This document shows, piece by piece, positions 6,267 through 8,447 of a DNA stretch of 8,447 nucleotides. The translations under genes and the position numbers were made by a program. Source of the stretch: JAJKIP01 sp040509055 (GTDB lineage Bacteria > Bacteroidota > Bacteroidia > Chitinophagales > Chitinophagaceae); contig JBEVLT010000296.1 of assembly GCA_040509055.1 (NCBI GenBank), forward strand, positions 1-8,447. The letters are read 5' to 3'. How positions within the stretch are numbered: the first letter of the stretch is position 1; each line of letters opens with the position of its first letter. The notes beneath the pieces were generated by a model. It worked only from the letters and a program-made list of their open reading frames with translations, did no database searches and was not told the DNA's origin.

Positions 6267-7538
6267 ATGCAAACAGCTTCCAAAAAAGTAGTGAACGGCT
6301 GGGCCATGTACGACTGGGCCAATTCTGTTTACAACCTTGTGATCACCACCACGTTTTTCCCGGCTTATTATGCAGCGGTCACGTCTACCAGTAATTTTCC
6401 CAATGGCATTCCGTTTCTTGGAAGGCATTTTGTCAATACGGCGTTGAAAGATTATGTGCTGGCATTCGGCTTTTTGCTGGTTGCCCTCATTTCCCCCATC
6501 CTGTCTTCGATTGCCGACTACAAAGGGAACAAGAAAAACTTCATGCGCTTTTTTTGTTACATGGGCGCGCTGAGCTGCTCCCTCATGTTTTTCTTTGATA
6601 AGAGCAATGTCACGTTCGGGCTGATCTGTTTCATGTTTGCCGGAATCGGCTTTTATGGCAGCCAGGTGTTCTACAACTCCTATCTTCCCGAAATAGCCGC
6701 TGAAAAAGACCGCGACCGGATCAGCGCCAAAGGATATTCGTTTGGCTACATCGGCAGTGTGCTGATGCAGCTGGTGGGTTTCGCACTGGTTATCGCAATG
6801 CCCGATAATCCCTTACCCCTGAAGCTCACGTTTTTACTGGTCGGCATCTGGTGGTTGGCATTTGCCCAGGTCACGTTCCGGGTACTGCCCATCAGCAGTA
6901 AATCGGAAAGGGAAGCCCGCAAACACGTATTGGTAAACGGTTTTCATGAGCTGAAGCTCGTATGGCGGCAATTGATGCGGTTGCCGGTACTGAAACGGTT
7001 CCTGATCGCCTTCTTCCTGTACAGCATGGGCGTTCAGACCGTTATGCTCGTCGGCATCGATTTCGGCATCAAAGTGCTTCATTTGGCAGATATCAAGCTC
7101 ATCATCTCCGCCGTGATCATACAACTTGTAGCCATCGGCGGAGCCTTTGCCATGTCCCGGCTGTCTGAGCGATATGGTAACCTCAGGGTGCTGGCCTTCA
7201 CAGTACTGCTCTGGATCGGCGTATGCCTGACGGCTTATTTTATTACCACCGAAATTGAATTTTATATCCTGGCCAGCCTCATCGGGTTGATGATGGGTGG
7301 CATCCAGTCGCTGAGCCGCTCCACCTATGCCAAACTGATGCCCGAGACAAAGGACACGGCTTCTTTCTTCAGTTTTTATGACGTGACGGAAAAATTCGCC
7401 ATTGTTATAGGGCTGTTTGCCTTTGGTCTTATCGAAGACATCACGCATTCCATGCGTAACTCTGTTCTTGTACTGATCATATTTTTCGTACTGGGATTGG
7501 TGTGGCTGCTGCTGGCCCTGGCAAAAAACAGGAAATAG
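6267..7538 (+). CDS. MFS transporter, UMF1/Atg22-like family
   Basis: Inner-membrane permease of 423 residues with about 12 predicted transmembrane helices and a longer basic central loop (about 208-243) between its two six-helix halves. Motifs I associate with the UMF1 (Atg22-like) branch of the major facilitator superfamily are: WAMYDWANSVYN at 12-23, the acidic/basic loop SIADYKGNKK at 81-90, FYNSYLPEIA at 135-144, RISAKGYSFGYIGS at 151-164, SLSRSTYAKLMPE at 348-360 and FFSFYDVTEKFAIVIG at 367-382. Fungal Atg22 exports amino acids from the vacuole, but the bacterial members have no settled substrate, so I give none. The start at 6267 is the only good one before the first helix. It follows uppP by 68 bases and is followed 27 bases later by the MBL-fold gene, probably in one transcript. 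Confidence 0.92.
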   Translation: MQTASKKVVNGWAMYDWANSVYNLVITTTFFPAYYAAVTSTSNFPNGIPFLGRHFVNTALKDYVLAFGFLLVALISPILSSIADYKGNKKNFMRFFCYMGALSCSLMFFFDKSNVTFGLICFMFAGIGFYGSQVFYNSYLPEIAAEKDRDRISAKGYSFGYIGSVLMQLVGFALVIAMPDNPLPLKLTFLLVGIWWLAFAQVTFRVLPISSKSEREARKHVLVNGFHELKLVWRQLMRLPVLKRFLIAFFLYSMGVQTVMLVGIDFGIKVLHLADIKLIISAVIIQLVAIGGAFAMSRLSERYGNLRVLAFTVLLWIGVCLTAYFITTEIEFYILASLIGLMMGGIQSLSRSTYAKLMPETKDTASFFSFYDVTEKFAIVIGLFAFGLIEDITHSMRNSVLVLIIFFVLGLVWLLLALAKNRK

Positions 7539-7565
7539 ATTTAATCATCGTTCATGATCGTTCCA

Positions 7566-8426
7566 ATGAAACTCTACTCCGTCAATACCGGCTTTTTCAA
7601 ACTCGATGGCGGCGCCATGTTCGGCGTGGTGCCCAAGACCATCTGGAACAAGATCAACCCGGCCGATGAAAACAACCTGTGCTCCTGGGCCCTGCGCAGC
7701 ATGCTGATCCGGGACGGTGACCGGCTGATCCTGGTAGACAATGGCAACGGCGACAAGCAGGATGAAAAATTCTTCAGCCACTACTATCTCCATGGCGACG
7801 ACAGCCTGGACCGGTCGTTGGCAAAGCACGGGTTCAGCCCCGACGATATTACCGATGTAATCCTCACCCATCTTCATTTCGATCATTGCGGCGGCAGCAT
7901 TATCCGCGAAGGAGACCGGTTGATCCCTGCTTTTAAAAACGCTGCTTTCTGGAGCAACGCAGTGCACTGGGACTGGGCGGTAAACCCCAACGAACGGGAA
8001 AAGGCATCGTTCCTGAAAGAAAATATCCTGCCTATCCGCGAAAGCGGGCAATTGATGTTCATCGACGTGCCGCCGGCAGGCGATCAGCGGTTGCCCGAAA
8101 CGGTCTTTAGCGAAAATATTTCCATACGGTTTGTCAACGGCCATACCATGGCCATGATGCTGCCACAGATCCGGTACAAGGGCAAAACGGTGGTATATAT
8201 GGCCGACCTGCTACCCTCGCAGGGACATATTCCCCTGCCTTACGTAATGGCTTATGACATGTTCCCCCTAATTTCCCTGCAGGAAAAAAAATCGTTCCTG
8301 GAAGAAGCCGTGGAGGGTGATTATATTCTTTTCTTCGAGCATGACCCGGTGCACGAATGCTGCACCCTGCAGCGGACCAACCGCGGCATCCGGCCAAAGG
8401 ATTTTTTCAAGTTGGAAGAAATATAA
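7566..8426 (+). CDS. MBL-fold metallo-hydrolase
   Basis: Cytoplasmic metal-dependent hydrolase of 286 residues with the metallo-beta-lactamase fold; no signal peptide. The metal-binding motif HLHFDH is at 102-107 (His102, His104, Asp106, His107). The further ligands expected are His193 in NGHTMAMM, Asp214 in YMADLLPS and His259 in FFEHDP, so the two-metal site looks complete. The opening KLYSVNTG...LDGGAMFGVVPK and the overall length resemble the lactonase-like/AHL-lactonase-related branch of the superfamily, but quorum quenching should not be assumed. The usual DTGxG loop after the second strand reads DNGNG here (about 58-62). I prefer the ATG at 7566 (MKLYSV); an ATG at 7554 would add four residues. 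It lies 27 bases after the transporter gene and is probably co-transcribed with it. Substrate unknown. Confidence 0.92.
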   Translation: MKLYSVNTGFFKLDGGAMFGVVPKTIWNKINPADENNLCSWALRSMLIRDGDRLILVDNGNGDKQDEKFFSHYYLHGDDSLDRSLAKHGFSPDDITDVILTHLHFDHCGGSIIREGDRLIPAFKNAAFWSNAVHWDWAVNPNEREKASFLKENILPIRESGQLMFIDVPPAGDQRLPETVFSENISIRFVNGHTMAMMLPQIRYKGKTVVYMADLLPSQGHIPLPYVMAYDMFPLISLQEKKSFLEEAVEGDYILFFEHDPVHECCTLQRTNRGIRPKDFFKLEEI

Positions 8427-8429
8427 AGC

Positions 8430-8447
8430 CGGAAGATCAGGCTTCCG
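8430..8447 (+). terminator. Hairpin after the MBL-fold gene, cut by the window edge
   Basis: CGGAAG at 8430-8435 pairs with CTTCCG at 8442-8447 across a 6-base loop; the preceding C at 8429 could extend the stem if the next base is G. It begins three bases after the stop codon. The arms share the GGAAG/GGCTTCC composition of the repeat cluster at 4850-4957. Whether a T-run follows cannot be seen, so it may be a terminator or another copy of that repeat. Confidence 0.4.

Noticed and set aside
6834..7448. A 204-codon open frame on the minus strand opposite the MFS transporter
   Set aside because: It is antisense to a clear 12-helix transporter and has no recognisable domain.

Overview
This window looks like a chromosomal housekeeping segment from a member of the Bacteroidota, most likely the Chitinophagaceae or a close relative. 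Three things point there. The order ftsX, then a small two-helix DUF3098 protein, then uppP is a Bacteroidota arrangement. The leucyl-tRNA synthetase carries the extra segment before its 'NWC' region that I associate with this phylum. Starts lack Shine-Dalgarno sequences, while boxes of the Bacteroidota -7 type (TAnnTTTG) lie upstream of genes. The assignment rests on recognising protein families by eye, with no database search.

Layout. Two genes run leftward on the minus strand: leuS (931-3717), followed 49 bases downstream by a secreted endonuclease/exonuclease/phosphatase-fold protein (36-881). Five genes run rightward on the plus strand: ftsX (3977-4849), a DUF3098 membrane protein (5002-5286), uppP (5374-6198), a UMF1/Atg22-type MFS transporter (6267-7538) and a metallo-beta-lactamase-fold hydrolase (7566-8426). 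The two groups diverge from the 259-base intergenic region 3718-3976. That region holds a perfect 10-base inverted repeat whose two arms each contain a TATTTTTG box, one facing leuS and the other ftsX, so it is probably the divergent promoter region.

How the genes work together. FtsX is the membrane half of the FtsEX complex that controls septal peptidoglycan hydrolysis. UppP recycles the undecaprenyl carrier used to build the wall. The DUF3098 protein between them has no known role, but its position suggests a link to envelope or division. Leucyl-tRNA synthetase is a translation enzyme with no obvious tie to its neighbours. The transporter and the hydrolase at the right end are 27 bases apart and probably co-transcribed; their substrates cannot be read from sequence.

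Non-coding structure. Directly after the ftsX stop codon lies a dense cluster of GGAAG/CTTCC-type direct and inverted repeats (4850-4957). A short hairpin of similar composition follows the last gene directly at the right edge (8430-8447). A bipartite hairpin with six T (5298-5328) between the DUF3098 gene and uppP looks like an intrinsic terminator or attenuator. No RNA genes, insertion sequences, CRISPR arrays, phage genes or defence genes were seen. I see no clearly new system; the most interesting items are the symmetric divergent promoter, the stop-codon-adjacent repeat cluster, and the DUF3098 protein in its division/wall context.
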